Part shown: piece after piece, positions 1-9,162 of the stretch
Numbering within the stretch: position 1 is the stretch's first letter
Layout of the letters: every line of letters begins with the position of its first letter
DNA from: Cardiobacterium valvarum
GTDB taxonomy: Bacteria > Pseudomonadota > Gammaproteobacteria > Cardiobacteriales > Cardiobacteriaceae
DNA length: 64,000 bases
Reading direction: 5' to 3'
Assembly: GCF_900460955.1 (NCBI RefSeq)
Contig: NZ_UFUW01000001.1
Location: 1,610,738 to 1,674,737, forward strand
Notes under the pieces: generated by a model
Told to the model about the DNA's origin: nothing
What the model saw: only the letters and a program-made list of their open reading frames with translations
The model's database searches: none
Made by a program: the position numbers and the translations under genes

Positions 1-341
1 GCAGCGAGGGCGTGGCGTTCGTCTGCACTCAGAAAGGCAGGACGGGCGACGGCGGTTTTATCGGCGATTGCCGGTGCGGTGTAGGCGGCATAGTCGCTTG
101 CGATGACCTGGTTCGGGTGGGCGGGGTCGTCATCGGTGGTGGCGTGGGTGATGCGGACTGTCGGTTCAACGGCGGTCACGATGCCGATGTGGGAGTATTC
201 GCCGTGGTCAATTTCGCGGATGATGGCGCTTTCGCGGCCGGTACCAGCGCGGAAAACCCAGTCGCCCACGGCGATATCGGGCGGGGGCTCGGCAGCAAGG
301 GCGGCAAGTGGCAGGAGGAGAAGCAGGATGAGGCGGGACAT
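1..341 (-). CDS. YiiX-like permuted papain-fold peptidase, N-terminal part
   Basis: The gene reads leftward and runs off the window at base 1, so only the first 113 residues are visible. Residues 1-17 form a hydrophobic signal peptide ending LAALAAE, so the product is exported. The mature part begins with VGDWVFR and continues to EYSHIGIV (residues 48-55). The same order, a GD-hydrophobic-FR strand followed by a YSH-G-V motif, is found in the YiiX/YaeF (C92, circularly permuted NlpC/P60) family. In that family the histidine lies near the N-terminus and the catalytic cysteine in the C-terminal half, which here would be outside the window. These proteins are predicted to cleave amide bonds in peptidoglycan or lipid conjugates. 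The reading frame is continuous with the end of the decayed gene just upstream, but the signal peptide fixes the start at 341. Confidence 0.7.
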   Translation of the reverse strand, partial: MSRLILLLLLPLAALAAEPPPDIAVGDWVFRAGTGRESAIIREIDHGEYSHIGIVTAVEPTVRITHATTDDDPAHPNQVIASDYAAYTAPAIADKTAVARPAFLSADERHALA

Positions 342-382
342 GGTGTGTTTTGGGCGGCTTGCGCCGCCCGTGCTGTGTTGTT

Positions 383-707
383 TAGGGTTGATGATTTTCC
401 AACCCTGCGGGGTTTCGACGGGCCGGAAGACTTCACTGATGTCTACTAACCCGCCGTCTTTTTTTCGCCTATCCGTCTGGTATGGGCTTTGGCCCCGGTT
501 TGGTCGGCATTGGTATAGGTCATGTCGGGTGTGCCGAGTTGGCAGGCTATTTCTTTATATTCTTCATGCATATAAGTAGCAGCGCCAGTGATGAGTGTTT
601 TGATCTGCCCGCCTTCTTGGGAAGGGGTGATTTGTATGTGGCTGAAAGCGGTAGCGACTGCTGCCGGGTCGTCGCCTGGCGCGGCGTGGGCGTGGCGCTT
701 CCGGGAT
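383..707 (-). pseudogene. decayed third copy of a small secreted NTF2-like (DUF4878-type) gene
   Basis: This stretch reads, on the minus strand, as a protein resembling the two intact genes upstream. It has a GDDPAAVATAF segment, then DMTYTNADQTGAKA (compare PTYTNAARTEAKI in the neighbour), and a final QGWKIINP (compare KGWKIQIQ). The frame breaks at a run of seven T (459-465, plus strand): on the C-terminal side one frame continues through FRPVETPQGWKI, while the frame carrying the N-terminal part stops at a TAG. I find no signal peptide or start codon; the 5' end butts against the stop of the previous gene. The simplest reading is a tandem duplicate that lost its 5' end and then shifted frame. 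It could also be an assembly error in the homopolymer. Confidence 0.5.
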
Positions 708-1130
708 TTACTGGATTTGTATTTTCCAGCCTTTGTTCGTCTTGATGAGGTCGAGTGTCACCGTTTCTTCCTCGGTTTTGCCGTTTTTATCGCGCATTTT
801 GAAGGTAACGGGGATTTTGGCTTCGGTCCTGGCAGCATTGGTGTAGGTGGGTTCGCCGCTGATAACGGCGATGCTGCCACCTTCTTTTTTGATTTCTTCA
901 CGCAGCTCCATCGATACCATGTCAAGCTTGCTGGTCATGGCTTGTTCGGTGACGCCCTGCTGTTCGGCTTCGGGCGGCAGATAGGTGACAGCGGCAGCTT
1001 TACTGGCATCACCGTTAATGAGGGATTCGAAGAAGGTTTGCACGGTTTCTTTCGGGCCATCGGCGGCGTAGGCCATCGTTGCAGCGGCGGCGGTAAGGCC
1101 AAGCAGCAAGGTGCGGAGGAGGTTTTTCAT
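708..1130 (-). CDS. small secreted protein, DUF4878/NTF2-like family
   Basis: A 140-residue protein. The chosen ATG at 1130 follows an AAGGA ribosome site and opens a signal peptide (MKNLLRTLLLGLTAAAATMAYAAD). The mature part has the pattern of the DUF4878/lumazine-binding NTF2-like fold: an early helix with VQTFFESLINGD, a middle region, then paired strands with TYTNAARTEAKIPV and a terminal TLDLIKTNKGWKI. Its upstream neighbour has the same layout, so the two are tandem paralogues, followed by a decayed third copy. Function is unknown; members are usually small periplasmic or lipid-anchored proteins. An upstream in-frame ATG would destroy the signal peptide and was rejected. Confidence 0.7.
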   Translation of the reverse strand: MKNLLRTLLLGLTAAAATMAYAADGPKETVQTFFESLINGDASKAAAVTYLPPEAEQQGVTEQAMTSKLDMVSMELREEIKKEGGSIAVISGEPTYTNAARTEAKIPVTFKMRDKNGKTEEETVTLDLIKTNKGWKIQIQ

Positions 1131-1168
1131 GGCAGGTTCCTTGTTAAAAAGAGATGACAGACAGCGGT

Positions 1169-1609
1169 TCAGGTGTCGGGTTTGAGTACTTTCCACACGC
1201 CGTCTTCTTTGATGAGCAGGATTTCGGCATCGCGGCGGGCTTTTTTGCCGTTGATGTGCTTGTAGAGGGTGACGGCGATTTTGGCTTCACTCTTGGCAGC
1301 GTTGGTGTAGGTGACTTTGCCGACTTGGACGGTGGGGATTTCGCCTTCTTTTTGGGCCTCTTTCCGTACCTGGGTCATGACCATAGTCATGCCCTGGCGG
1401 GCGGTTTCTTCGTTGAGCCCTGCCTGTTTGGCTTCGGGCGGGATGGCGAGGTATCCGGCGGTTTTGGCGGGATCGCCCTGGAAGAGTTCGTCGAAGAAGG
1501 CTTGGGTGATTTTTTGCGCGGCTTCGGCTTCTTTGTCTTTGCTCTCGCCGCAGGCAGTAAGAATGGCAGCGAAGAAGACGAGGGTAAGAGTCTGGATGAG
1601 TTTTTTCAT
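1169..1609 (-). CDS. small lipoprotein, DUF4878/NTF2-like family
   Basis: A 146-residue lipoprotein. The N-terminus has a lysine pair, a hydrophobic stretch and a lipobox LTAC at residues 17-20, followed by GES, so the mature form starts with a lipidated cysteine. The rest parallels the next gene: ITQAFFDELFQGDPAKTAGYLAIPPEAK, then KVTYTNAAKSEAKIAVTL, then a terminal GVWKVLKPDT. A GGAAGA ribosome site precedes the ATG. The two genes are separated by about 40 bases and probably cotranscribed. The family fold is NTF2-like; no ligand or partner is known to me. Confidence 0.7.
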   Translation of the reverse strand: MKKLIQTLTLVFFAAILTACGESKDKEAEAAQKITQAFFDELFQGDPAKTAGYLAIPPEAKQAGLNEETARQGMTMVMTQVRKEAQKEGEIPTVQVGKVTYTNAAKSEAKIAVTLYKHINGKKARRDAEILLIKEDGVWKVLKPDT

Positions 1610-1709
1610 GGGTCTTCCAATTGAGTTAAAGAGATGCCGTGAGGCACGCGAAGTGTACGGATTTAGCCGAAAAGCTGCCCGATTTTTTCGGGCGGCAAGC
1701 GGCTCTTGC

Positions 1710-2402
1710 TCAACGCACCGCCCTGCCCTGCTCTAATCCCCGGCGAAACGCCTGCAATGCTGCCGCATCCGCTGCATCTGCCGGCGGGATCAACGCCTCC
1801 GGCCAGTCGGCGGGATTATCGCTGCTCTGCAACAGCGGTTTGAGGCGCGCCTGCACCCAGCGCCCGCCCGCCCGGGTGTCATCGGCGACGGCGTACACAT
1901 CTGCCACCCCCGCCTGCCGGGCAGTTTCGTGCAGTAATTGCGTCAGCACCATCCGCTGTGCCGCCGCATCGCCCGCATCCGGCAACGCCGTCTGCAAGAT
2001 ACCGAGGTAGCAGCCCAGCGTGCGCGCCCGGCGGTAATCCCCGTCTGCTGTATTGAAATAAGCAGCGCTGTCCTGCCTGCCGTCCATGCCCAGCAGCAGA
2101 TGCGCCAGTATCCGCGCCGGCGGCAGCACATTACCTTCGCGCAGCAATGCCCCGCTCCACAAACGCAGCGTCCGTCCGTCGTTTTCCGGCTTCTCGCAGA
2201 GGAGTTCCAGCACCGTGGCATCGTTGACCTGCAACGACGCGCTAACATGCGTCACCACCTGACGGCTGCCCCGCGCCAGTTCCGGCGCCTTACGGCGGAT
2301 GTTTTCCAGACGCGACTACGCATCCACCCTCAGGCTGTCGTCGGCGGCAAGAGCGGGAAAGCATGCCGCAAAGCATGCGGCCAAAAGCCATAATTTCTTC
2401 AT
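1710..2402 (-). pseudogene. secreted protein interrupted by an in-frame amber codon
   Basis: An ATG at 2402 opens a clear signal peptide (MKKLWLLAACFAACFPALAA) followed by DDSLRVDA, and codon 29 is TAG (bases 2318-2316). The same frame then continues without another stop for about 200 codons to 1710, through SRLENIRRKAPELARGSRQ and a mature domain with LWSGALLREGNVLPPARILAHLLLG split over residues about 80-105. The signal peptide and the body are thus one gene broken by a single nonsense codon. A GTG at 2258 could start a shorter product, but it would lack export. I do not recognise the family. The break could be real or a sequencing error (CAG or TGG to TAG). Confidence 0.65.
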
Positions 2403-2535
2403 TATCAATATGCTCCGAAAAAGAAAGCGCGCTATTGTAGCGCCATTGTTTATCATCGCTTATGCCGTTTTTCCGCTTCCCGCCGCACAGGAAAACCGGC
2501 ATGACCGCAAGCATTACCACGTTGGAGAGCCACTT

Positions 2536-3006
2536 ATGCACATCGAACTCATCGCCGTCGGGCAGAAAATGCCGGATTGGGTCAACCATGGCTTTGCCGA
2601 CTATGCCGCCCGCTTCTCCGGCGATCTCTCCCTCGGCCTCAGCGAAATCCCCCTGCAAAAACGCGGCAGTGCCAGCCAACTTGCCGCCGCGCAACAAAAA
2701 GAAGCGGCACAGATCAAGACCGCCCTGCAAGGCAGCGACCGCATCATCACCCTCGACATTCCCGGCCGCGAGTACACGAGCGAGGCGCTTGCTGCCCGCC
2801 TGCAACACTGGCAGGAAAACAGCCGCCGCATTGCGCTCATCATCGGTGGTCCGGAAGGGATCACAGCGGAAATCAAGGCGTTGGCCGATGAAAGCTGGTC
2901 GCTTGGCAAGCTGACCCTGCCGCACCCGCTGGTGCGCATCATCGTTGCCGAAGCGCTGTACCGCGCCTGGAGCATCAACCGCAACCATCCCTATCACCGC
3001 GCCTGA
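2536..3006 (+). CDS. rlmH: 23S rRNA pseudouridine-1915 N3-methyltransferase RlmH
   Basis: The 156-residue product (E. coli RlmH is 155) is a SPOUT methyltransferase that methylates pseudouridine 1915 in helix 69 of 23S rRNA on assembled 70S ribosomes, using S-adenosylmethionine. The sequence begins [16 protein letters not shown] as in the family, has the cofactor-loop IIGGPEG near residue 105, and ends with the conserved [18 protein letters not shown] tail that contacts the substrate. The start at 2536 follows GGAGAG; a longer frame upstream has no family similarity. mutS begins 79 bases downstream on the same strand. Confidence 0.93.
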   Translation: MHIELIAVGQKMPDWVNHGFADYAARFSGDLSLGLSEIPLQKRGSASQLAAAQQKEAAQIKTALQGSDRIITLDIPGREYTSEALAARLQHWQENSRRIALIIGGPEGITAEIKALADESWSLGKLTLPHPLVRIIVAEALYRAWSINRNHPYHRA

Positions 3007-3085
3007 AATGCCGCCGATACGGGAAGCGCGAGCTTCTATCACTTGCTACACTTCGCATCCACATCCCAACCCTCAAACCAAGACC

Positions 3086-5685
3086 ATGCACAGCGCCCAC
3101 ACGCCGATGATGCAGCAATACCTCGGCATCAAAAAAGACTACCCCGACACCCTCGTCCTCTACCGCATGGGCGACTTCTACGAGCTTTTCTACGATGACG
3201 CGCGCCGCGCCGGCGAACTGCTCGGTATCAGCGTCACCACGCGCGGCCAGTCGGCGGGCCAACCCATCCCGATGGCGGGCGTACCCGTGCATGCCATTGA
3301 TACCTACATCGCCAAGCTCGTCAAACAGGGGCAGAGCGCCGTCATCTGCGAACAAATCGGCGATCCGGCGCTCGCCAAAGGACCGGTCGAGCGCGCCGTT
3401 ACCCGCATCATCACCCCCGGCACCCTCACCGACGAAGCGCTCCTGGACGAAAACCGCGACAACATCCTCGCCAGCATCGCCCCTGACAAAGAGCACTACC
3501 ACCTCGCCTGGGCGGATATCAGCAGCGCGCGCTACCGCATCAGCGAACCGCTTGATGAAAACGCGCTGAAAAGCGAACTCGAGCGCCTGCAACCGGCGGA
3601 AATCCTCATCCCGGACAGTGCCCGCCTGCCCGCTGCCCTCGCCGGCCAAAAACGCCCTCGCCGCCAGCCGGACTGGTACTACGACCACGACAGCGCGCTG
3701 AACCTCATCCTGCAGCACTACCAAATCAAAACCCTCGGCGGCTACGGCATCCGCGACGACGATCCTGCCCTCGGCGCGGCGGGCTGCCTCCTGCAATATC
3801 TCTACGACACCCACAAACAAACCCTGCCGCCGCTCGCCCCGCTCCTGCGCGAAAGCGGCGACGACAGCCTCGCCATCGACGCCGCCAGCCGCCGCAACCT
3901 CGAAATTGACTACACCCTGGGCGGCGACCACAAACGCAGCCTTACTGGCAGCATCAACCACTGCCAGACGCCGGCGGGCAGCCGCAACCTCAAACGCTGG
4001 ATCAACCGCCCCCTGCGCGACCACGACGCCATCAGCGCCCGTCATGACGCCGTCGCCGCCCTGCTTGCCGACAACAACGCGCGCGAACAACTGCGCAGCC
4101 TGCTGCACCACAGCGCCGACATCGAACGCATCACCACCCGCATTGCCCTCGGCAGCGCCCGCCCGCGCGAACTCGCGCAACTGCGCGACACCCTGCAACG
4201 CTGCCCCATATCGCCGCCCAACTGCAAGCGCCCGCCGGGGAGAGCACCCTGCTCGCCGCCTACATCCCGGCCTTGAGCGCGCTCACCGCCGCGACCGCAC
4301 ACCTTGAAAAAGCACTGGTCGAAGCGCCGCCGCTCACCCTCAAAGACGGCGGCATCATCGCCCAAGGCTACGACCCCGAACTTGACCGTCTCAACCACCT
4401 CGCCCGTGACAGCGAAAACATCCTCGCCGAACTCGAAGCCGCCGAAAAAGAAAAAAGCGGCATCCCCAACCTGCGCATGGGCTACAACAACATCCACGGC
4501 TACTACATCGAAATCCCGCGCAGCCAGAGCGACACCGCGCCTGCGCACTGGATACGCCGCCAGACCCTGAAAAACAGCGAACGCTACATCACCGACGAAC
4601 TCAAAACCCTCGAAGACCAGGTGCTGAACGCGCGCGACCAGGCGCTCGCCCTCGAAAAACAACACTACGACGCCCTGCTCGCCGCGCTTGACGGCGAACG
4701 CGACGCCCTCTACGCCTGCGCCCGCGCGCTTGCCGAGACCGACACCCTCGCCGCCTTCGCCCACCTCGCCGACAAACACCACTACCACCGCCCGACCCTC
4801 GATCCCGAACCCATCCTCACCATCGAACAAGGCCGCCACCCTGTCGTCGAACAACACAACAGCGAACCCTTCATCGCCAACGACCTCGAACTCGGCAAAC
4901 GCCGCCAGGTCCTCATCATCACCGGCCCGAACATGGGCGGCAAAAGCACCTACATGCGTCAGGCCGCCCTCATCACCATCCTCGCCTGTGCCGGCAGCTA
5001 CGTCCCCGCCAAAAGCGCGCGCATCGGCAGCCTGCACCGCATCTACACCCGCATCGGCGCCAGCGACGACCTCGCCGGCGGCCGCAGCACCTTCATGGTC
5101 GAAATGACCGAAACCGCCAACATCCTCAACAACGCCGACGCGCACAGCCTCGTCATCATGGACGAAGTCGGACGCGGCACCGGCACCTACGACGGCCTCT
5201 CCCTCGCCTGGGCTGCCGCCGAACGCCTGGCGCGCGACAACCGCGCCCTTACCCTGTTCGCCACCCACTACTTCGAACTGACCGAACTCGCCGAAACCCA
5301 CAAAAACATCAAAAACATCCACCTCGCCGCCGTCGAACACCACGACAACATCGTCTTCCTGCACCATGTCGAAGAAGGGGCGGCGAGCAAAAGCTACGGC
5401 CTGCAAGTCGCGCGGCTGGCCGGCGTACCGCTGGACACCATCCACGCCGCAACCGCCAAACTGCGCCAACTCGAAACAAGGCGTGACCACGGCAGCCCGC
5501 AAATGCAACAGCACGAACTGCTGCCGCTCGCCCCACCCGCCGCCGACAGTACCCCTGCTGCCCCCGCTACCGACCCGCGCTTGCAGGCACTTGCTGACGA
5601 AATCGCCCTCACCAACCCGGACGACCTCACCCCGCGTGCCGCGCACGAACTCATCTACCGCTGGAAAAAACAACTGCAGGACTGA
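3086..5685 (+). pseudogene. mutS: DNA mismatch repair protein MutS, frameshifted
   Basis: Two overlapping frames together encode a full-length MutS of about 866 residues. The first (from ATG 3086) carries the mismatch-binding N-terminus with the Phe-X-Glu motif in [12 protein letters not shown]. The second carries the clamp, the Walker A loop GPNMGGKST, the Walker B region VIMDEVGRGT and the ATHYFELTEL segment. The frame changes at 4199-4204: after [10 protein letters not shown] the first frame runs into CPISPPNC and stops at 4276, whereas reading CTG at 4201 gives [15 protein letters not shown]. One base, probably a C, is missing relative to an intact gene, near codon 372 in the lever region. 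The total of 2600 bases is one short of a multiple of three. As written, no intact MutS is made; a TTG at 4273 could start only the C-terminal ATPase half. A real mutation would make the strain a mutator. Confidence 0.9.
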
Positions 5686-5772
5686 ACTCGTTGCCTTGCA
5701 GGACAAACGGGGGCAGAGGAAAATGTCGCCAAGAAACCCGCGTACCGTGTCGGACAACACAAGGAGACCTCC

Positions 5773-7185
5773 ATGCAATACCAATCCACCCGTGGTGCCA
5801 AACTCGGCGGCTTCTGCGACATCCTCCTGCAAGGCCTTGCGCCCGATGGCGGCCTGGCCATGCCGAGCAACATTCCGCACATCAGCGGCAAAACCCTCGA
5901 AAGCTGGCGCGGGCTCGACTACGCCGATCTCGCCTACGCCGTCATGCACCCCTTCATCGGCGACATCCCGGAAGACGACCTGCGCGCCATCCTGCGCCGC
6001 ACCTACACCACAGACGCCTTCGGTAGCGCAGACATCACCCCGCTGACCCGCCTCGGCGACAGCAACACCTACCTGCTCGAACTCTCGAACGGCCCCTCGC
6101 TTGCCTTCAAAGACATCGCCATGCAATTCCTCGGCAACGCCATGGCCTACGTCCTAGAAACCCGCGACGCGCGCCTCAACATCCTCGGCGCCACCTCCGG
6201 CGACACCGGCTCCGCCGCCGAATACGCCATGCGCGGCAAAGACCGCATCAACGTCTTCATGCTCTCGCCGCATGGCCGCATGAGCCTCTTCCAGCAGGCG
6301 CAGATGTACAGCCTGCAAGACAAAAACATCCACAACATCGCCATCGAAGGCGTCTTCGACGACTGCCAGGACCTCGTCAAAGCGGTGAACAGCGACGCCG
6401 CCTACAAAACCGCGTACCACATCGGCGCGGTCAACTCCATCAACTGGGCGCGGGTGCTGGCGCAAAGCGTGTACTACTTCAAAGCCTGGCTCGCCCTCGG
6501 CCTGCCCGCCGGCAGTCCGGTGGACTTCTGCGTGCCCTCCGGCAACTTCGGCAACATCTATGCCGGCTACCTCGCCAAACAAATGGGGCTGCCCATCGCC
6601 CACCTCATCATTGCCACCAACGAAAACGACGTCCTCTACGAAGCCCTGCAAACCGGCCACTACCGTGCCCGTCCGGCGGCAGAAGTCGAAAAAACCAGCA
6701 GTCCCTCAATGGACATCGGCAAGGCCAGCAACTTCGAGCGCTACCTCTACAACCTGAGCGGCAACAACGCCGCGCAAACCGCCGCCCGCTGGAAAACCCT
6801 GGTAGCAGACGGAGCCATTGACCTGCAACCGCTCATGGACGCCATCCGCGCCTCCGGCTTCACCGCCGGCCGCAGTGATCACGCCGCCCGCCTCGCCACT
6901 ATCCGTGAGACCTATCAGGTCTACAACCGCCTCATCGATCCGCACACCGCCGATGGCGTGTACGTCGCCAAACACTGGCGCGCGGAAAACAAAAGCGAAC
7001 GTCCGCTTATCTGCCTGGAAACCGCGCTGCCGGCCAAATTCGAGACGACCGTGCGCGAAGCGACCGGCCTGCGCGCCCCACGCCCCGCACAATTTGAAGA
7101 CATCGAAGAAGCGCCTCGCCGCGTTACCGTCATGGCAAACGACGTTAGCGCGCTGAAAGACTACATCACGGCCGCCCTCGCCTGA
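5773..7185 (+). CDS. thrC: threonine synthase
   Basis: The 470-residue product converts O-phosphohomoserine to threonine with pyridoxal phosphate, the last step of threonine synthesis. The length and the opening YQSTRG...GGFCDILLQGLAPDGGLA are those of the long (class II) threonine synthases. The PLP lysine is K113 in SLAFKDIAMQFLG, followed by the phosphate-binding GATSGDTGSAAE loop. The start follows a strong AAGGAG site. The gene lies 87 bases after mutS on the same strand, and a bidirectional terminator follows about 120 bases after the stop. No other threonine-pathway gene is in the window. Confidence 0.93.
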   Translation: MQYQSTRGAKLGGFCDILLQGLAPDGGLAMPSNIPHISGKTLESWRGLDYADLAYAVMHPFIGDIPEDDLRAILRRTYTTDAFGSADITPLTRLGDSNTYLLELSNGPSLAFKDIAMQFLGNAMAYVLETRDARLNILGATSGDTGSAAEYAMRGKDRINVFMLSPHGRMSLFQQAQMYSLQDKNIHNIAIEGVFDDCQDLVKAVNSDAAYKTAYHIGAVNSINWARVLAQSVYYFKAWLALGLPAGSPVDFCVPSGNFGNIYAGYLAKQMGLPIAHLIIATNENDVLYEALQTGHYRARPAAEVEKTSSPSMDIGKASNFERYLYNLSGNNAAQTAARWKTLVADGAIDLQPLMDAIRASGFTAGRSDHAARLATIRETYQVYNRLIDPHTADGVYVAKHWRAENKSERPLICLETALPAKFETTVREATGLRAPRPAQFEDIEEAPRRVTVMANDVSALKDYITAALA

Positions 7186-7303
7186 TCTGCGCTATTCACC
7201 ATACACAGAGACGCCGCTCGCAGCGTTTCCTGCACTGACGGGGCGGTATTCACGCCGCTTGGCGGGCAGAAAGCATTGGCATACGCGTCTTGGGCAAACG
7301 GCA

Positions 7304-7332
7304 TAAAAAAACGGGGCCGGGCCCCGTTTTTG
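7304..7332. terminator. bidirectional rho-independent terminator between thrC and a lipoprotein gene
   Basis: A 7-bp perfect stem ACGGGGC / GCCCCGT with a CGG loop is flanked by an A-run on the left and a T-run on the right. It can therefore terminate both the rightward thrC transcript and the leftward lipoprotein gene ending at 7345. Confidence 0.85.
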
Positions 7333-7344
7333 TTTCCACTTTTT

Positions 7345-7791
7345 TTATTTGCGGATTTTCCATTCGTCTTTACCCTTACCTTTGGTGAGGCGGACTTTAC
7401 CGTCTTTGGATTTGTAGCCGCCTTTGCTGGCGTTCAGGATGACGCCGTCCGGCAGGTCGGCAGCGAAGACTTCGGCTTTTTTCTTGTCCTGAGACAGGAT
7501 GACGTACACGGCGAGGGTGTCATTGGCCGGGTCAATCAGCTGAATGTCGGCGGCATCGAAGATTTGCACGCATTCGTTGCGCATGGTGGACCAGGTTTGG
7601 CCGGCAGACGGCATGCAGCCGTGGGCGTCTTTTTCGCCACCTACTGCCGGTTGTTCAACGGCTTGTTGTGCCGCAGCAGCATCGGCCTCCGGCGGAGCGG
7701 GTGCAGGGTCGGCTGGCGGGGTTTTGTTACCACCACCGCAGGCGGCGAGGAGGCAGGCGGCTGCAAGCAGGGACAAGGCATGTTTTTTCAT
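7345..7791 (-). CDS. hypothetical lipoprotein
   Basis: A 148-residue lipoprotein with a typical signal: MKKHALSLLAAACLLAAC, the last cysteine being the lipidation site, then GGG. Residues 22-52 are a low-complexity Pro/Ala linker. The mature domain (about 53-148) holds two cysteines (GCMPS and NECVQIFD) that may pair, and ends with short strands and a lysine-rich KGKGKDEWKIRK. The two-cysteine layout before a small beta-rich tail occurs in many Neisseria/Cardiobacterium-type hypotheticals, but I cannot assign a function. It has its own upstream region and a terminator directly after its stop, so it is probably a single-gene unit. Confidence 0.75.
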   Translation of the reverse strand: MKKHALSLLAAACLLAACGGGNKTPPADPAPAPPEADAAAAQQAVEQPAVGGEKDAHGCMPSAGQTWSTMRNECVQIFDAADIQLIDPANDTLAVYVILSQDKKKAEVFAADLPDGVILNASKGGYKSKDGKVRLTKGKGKDEWKIRK

Positions 7792-7934
7792 CGGGTTCTC
7801 CGTAGATTGGGATGGTTTTCCGCCGCCTCAAGCGACGGATGATGGGACAAGGCCGCATCGGCGGGCGATTGTCGGTGAGTTGTTGTTTTTTGGCAAGGTT
7901 TTTGTTGTACGGATGACACTTTGCACACGGTTAT

Positions 7935-7962
7935 AAAGAAGCCGCCTGACGGCGGCTTCTTT
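7935..7962 (-). terminator. terminator after the aminotransferase gene
   Basis: A 12-bp perfect inverted repeat AAAGAAGCCGCC / GGCGGCTTCTTT with a four-base loop lies 15 bases beyond the stop of the leftward aminotransferase gene, followed by an AT-rich stretch. Confidence 0.8.
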
Positions 7963-7977
7963 ACTTTTTGAGCGGCA

Positions 7978-9162
7978 TTACAGCACCGCTTTCACCGCTT
8001 CGGCGAGACGGGCGACTTCCGCTTCACTTTTCATGCCGGCGATGTTGATGCGGCCTTCGCCGACCATGTACACGGCGTAGTCGTTACGCAGGCGTTCGAC
8101 GCGTTCTTTGCCGAGCGGCAGCAGGGTGAACATGCCCCGGTGCGAATCGGTGATGAAGCGCCAATCACCACCGCAGGTCTTGGTCAGTGCGTCAGCAAGT
8201 TGTTGGCGGCGCAGGCGTATGTAGGCGCTGACTTCGTTCAGTTCTTTTTCCCAGTCGGCGCGCAGGGCACTGTCACTCAGGATTTCTGCAACAACAGCGG
8301 CGCCGTGGTCGGGCGGCATGGAGACCATCGCGCGGCTGGCGGTCGCAAGGTAGCTACGCAGGGCATCGGCAGTGCGCGCGTCTTTGGCGATGGTGAGAAC
8401 GACACCGACGCGTTCGCGGTAGAGGCCGAAGTTTTTCGAGCAGGAGGCGGCAATAAAGAGGGTTTCGAGGCTGGAAGCGAGTTTGCGCACGCCGTAGGCA
8501 TCCGGCTCGATGCCTTCGCCGAAGCCGAGGTAGGCGAGGTCAATTACGGGCAGGAAGCCACGTTTGGCCGCAATGTCGGCGACTTTGTCCCAGTCTGCCG
8601 GGGTCAGGTCGGCGCCGCTGGGGTTGTGGCAGCAGCCGTGCAACAGCACGATGTCGTCCGGCCCCATTTTTTCGAGAGCGGCAAGGAAGGCGTCGCGGTT
8701 GACGATACTTTTCTCGCGATCGTAGTAGGGGTAGGTTTTGGCGGCAAAGCCGCAGGCACCGAAGATAGCGTGGTGGTTACCCCAGGTTGGGTCAGGTGTC
8801 CAGAATTGTTTGCCGGCGGCAATTTGCCGCAGGACTTCAGCGACGATGCGCAGCGCACCGGTACCGGCGACGGCCTGGTTCTGGCGTACGCGGTTTGTGT
8901 CGTAGCCGCTGCCGAGGATGAGTTCGGCCATGCACTGGTTGTAGTCGTCGTTACCGTTGACGCCGACGTATTTTTTGGTCGTCTGCCGCTGCCAGATGCG
9001 CTGTTCGGCTACTTTGACGGCGCGCATAACCGGTGTTTCACCCGTAGTGTCCTGAAAAATGCCAACGCCAACGTCGATTTTTTCAGGGCGCGGATCGTCG
9101 CGGCACAGTTTGGACAGCTTCAGGATGGGATCATCCGGCAGTTTTTCGATGTGCTCAAACAT
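7978..9162 (-). CDS. aromatic-amino-acid/aspartate aminotransferase
   Basis: A 394-residue class I fold aminotransferase of the AspC/TyrB group, which swaps amino groups between aspartate or aromatic amino acids and 2-oxoglutarate using PLP. Visible signatures are GTGALR (cofactor phosphate binding), HGCCHNPSGADLT (residues about 175-187), the catalytic K243 in AASCSKNFGLYRERVG, and the C-terminal substrate-carboxylate arginine in GRINIAGM. AspC and TyrB cannot be separated by eye, so no symbol is given. The ATG at 9162 follows GGAAA and overlaps the 3' end of the upstream RDD gene by 8 bases, so the two are probably translated from one message. Confidence 0.9.
   Translation of the reverse strand: MFEHIEKLPDDPILKLSKLCRDDPRPEKIDVGVGIFQDTTGETPVMRAVKVAEQRIWQRQTTKKYVGVNGNDDYNQCMAELILGSGYDTNRVRQNQAVAGTGALRIVAEVLRQIAAGKQFWTPDPTWGNHHAIFGACGFAAKTYPYYDREKSIVNRDAFLAALEKMGPDDIVLLHGCCHNPSGADLTPADWDKVADIAAKRGFLPVIDLAYLGFGEGIEPDAYGVRKLASSLETLFIAASCSKNFGLYRERVGVVLTIAKDARTADALRSYLATASRAMVSMPPDHGAAVVAEILSDSALRADWEKELNEVSAYIRLRRQQLADALTKTCGGDWRFITDSHRGMFTLLPLGKERVERLRNDYAVYMVGEGRINIAGMKSEAEVARLAEAVKAVL

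Noticed and set aside
4042..6126. 694-residue leftward frame across mutS and thrC.
   Set aside because: Spans two well-supported genes on the other strand; composition typical of an antisense shadow.
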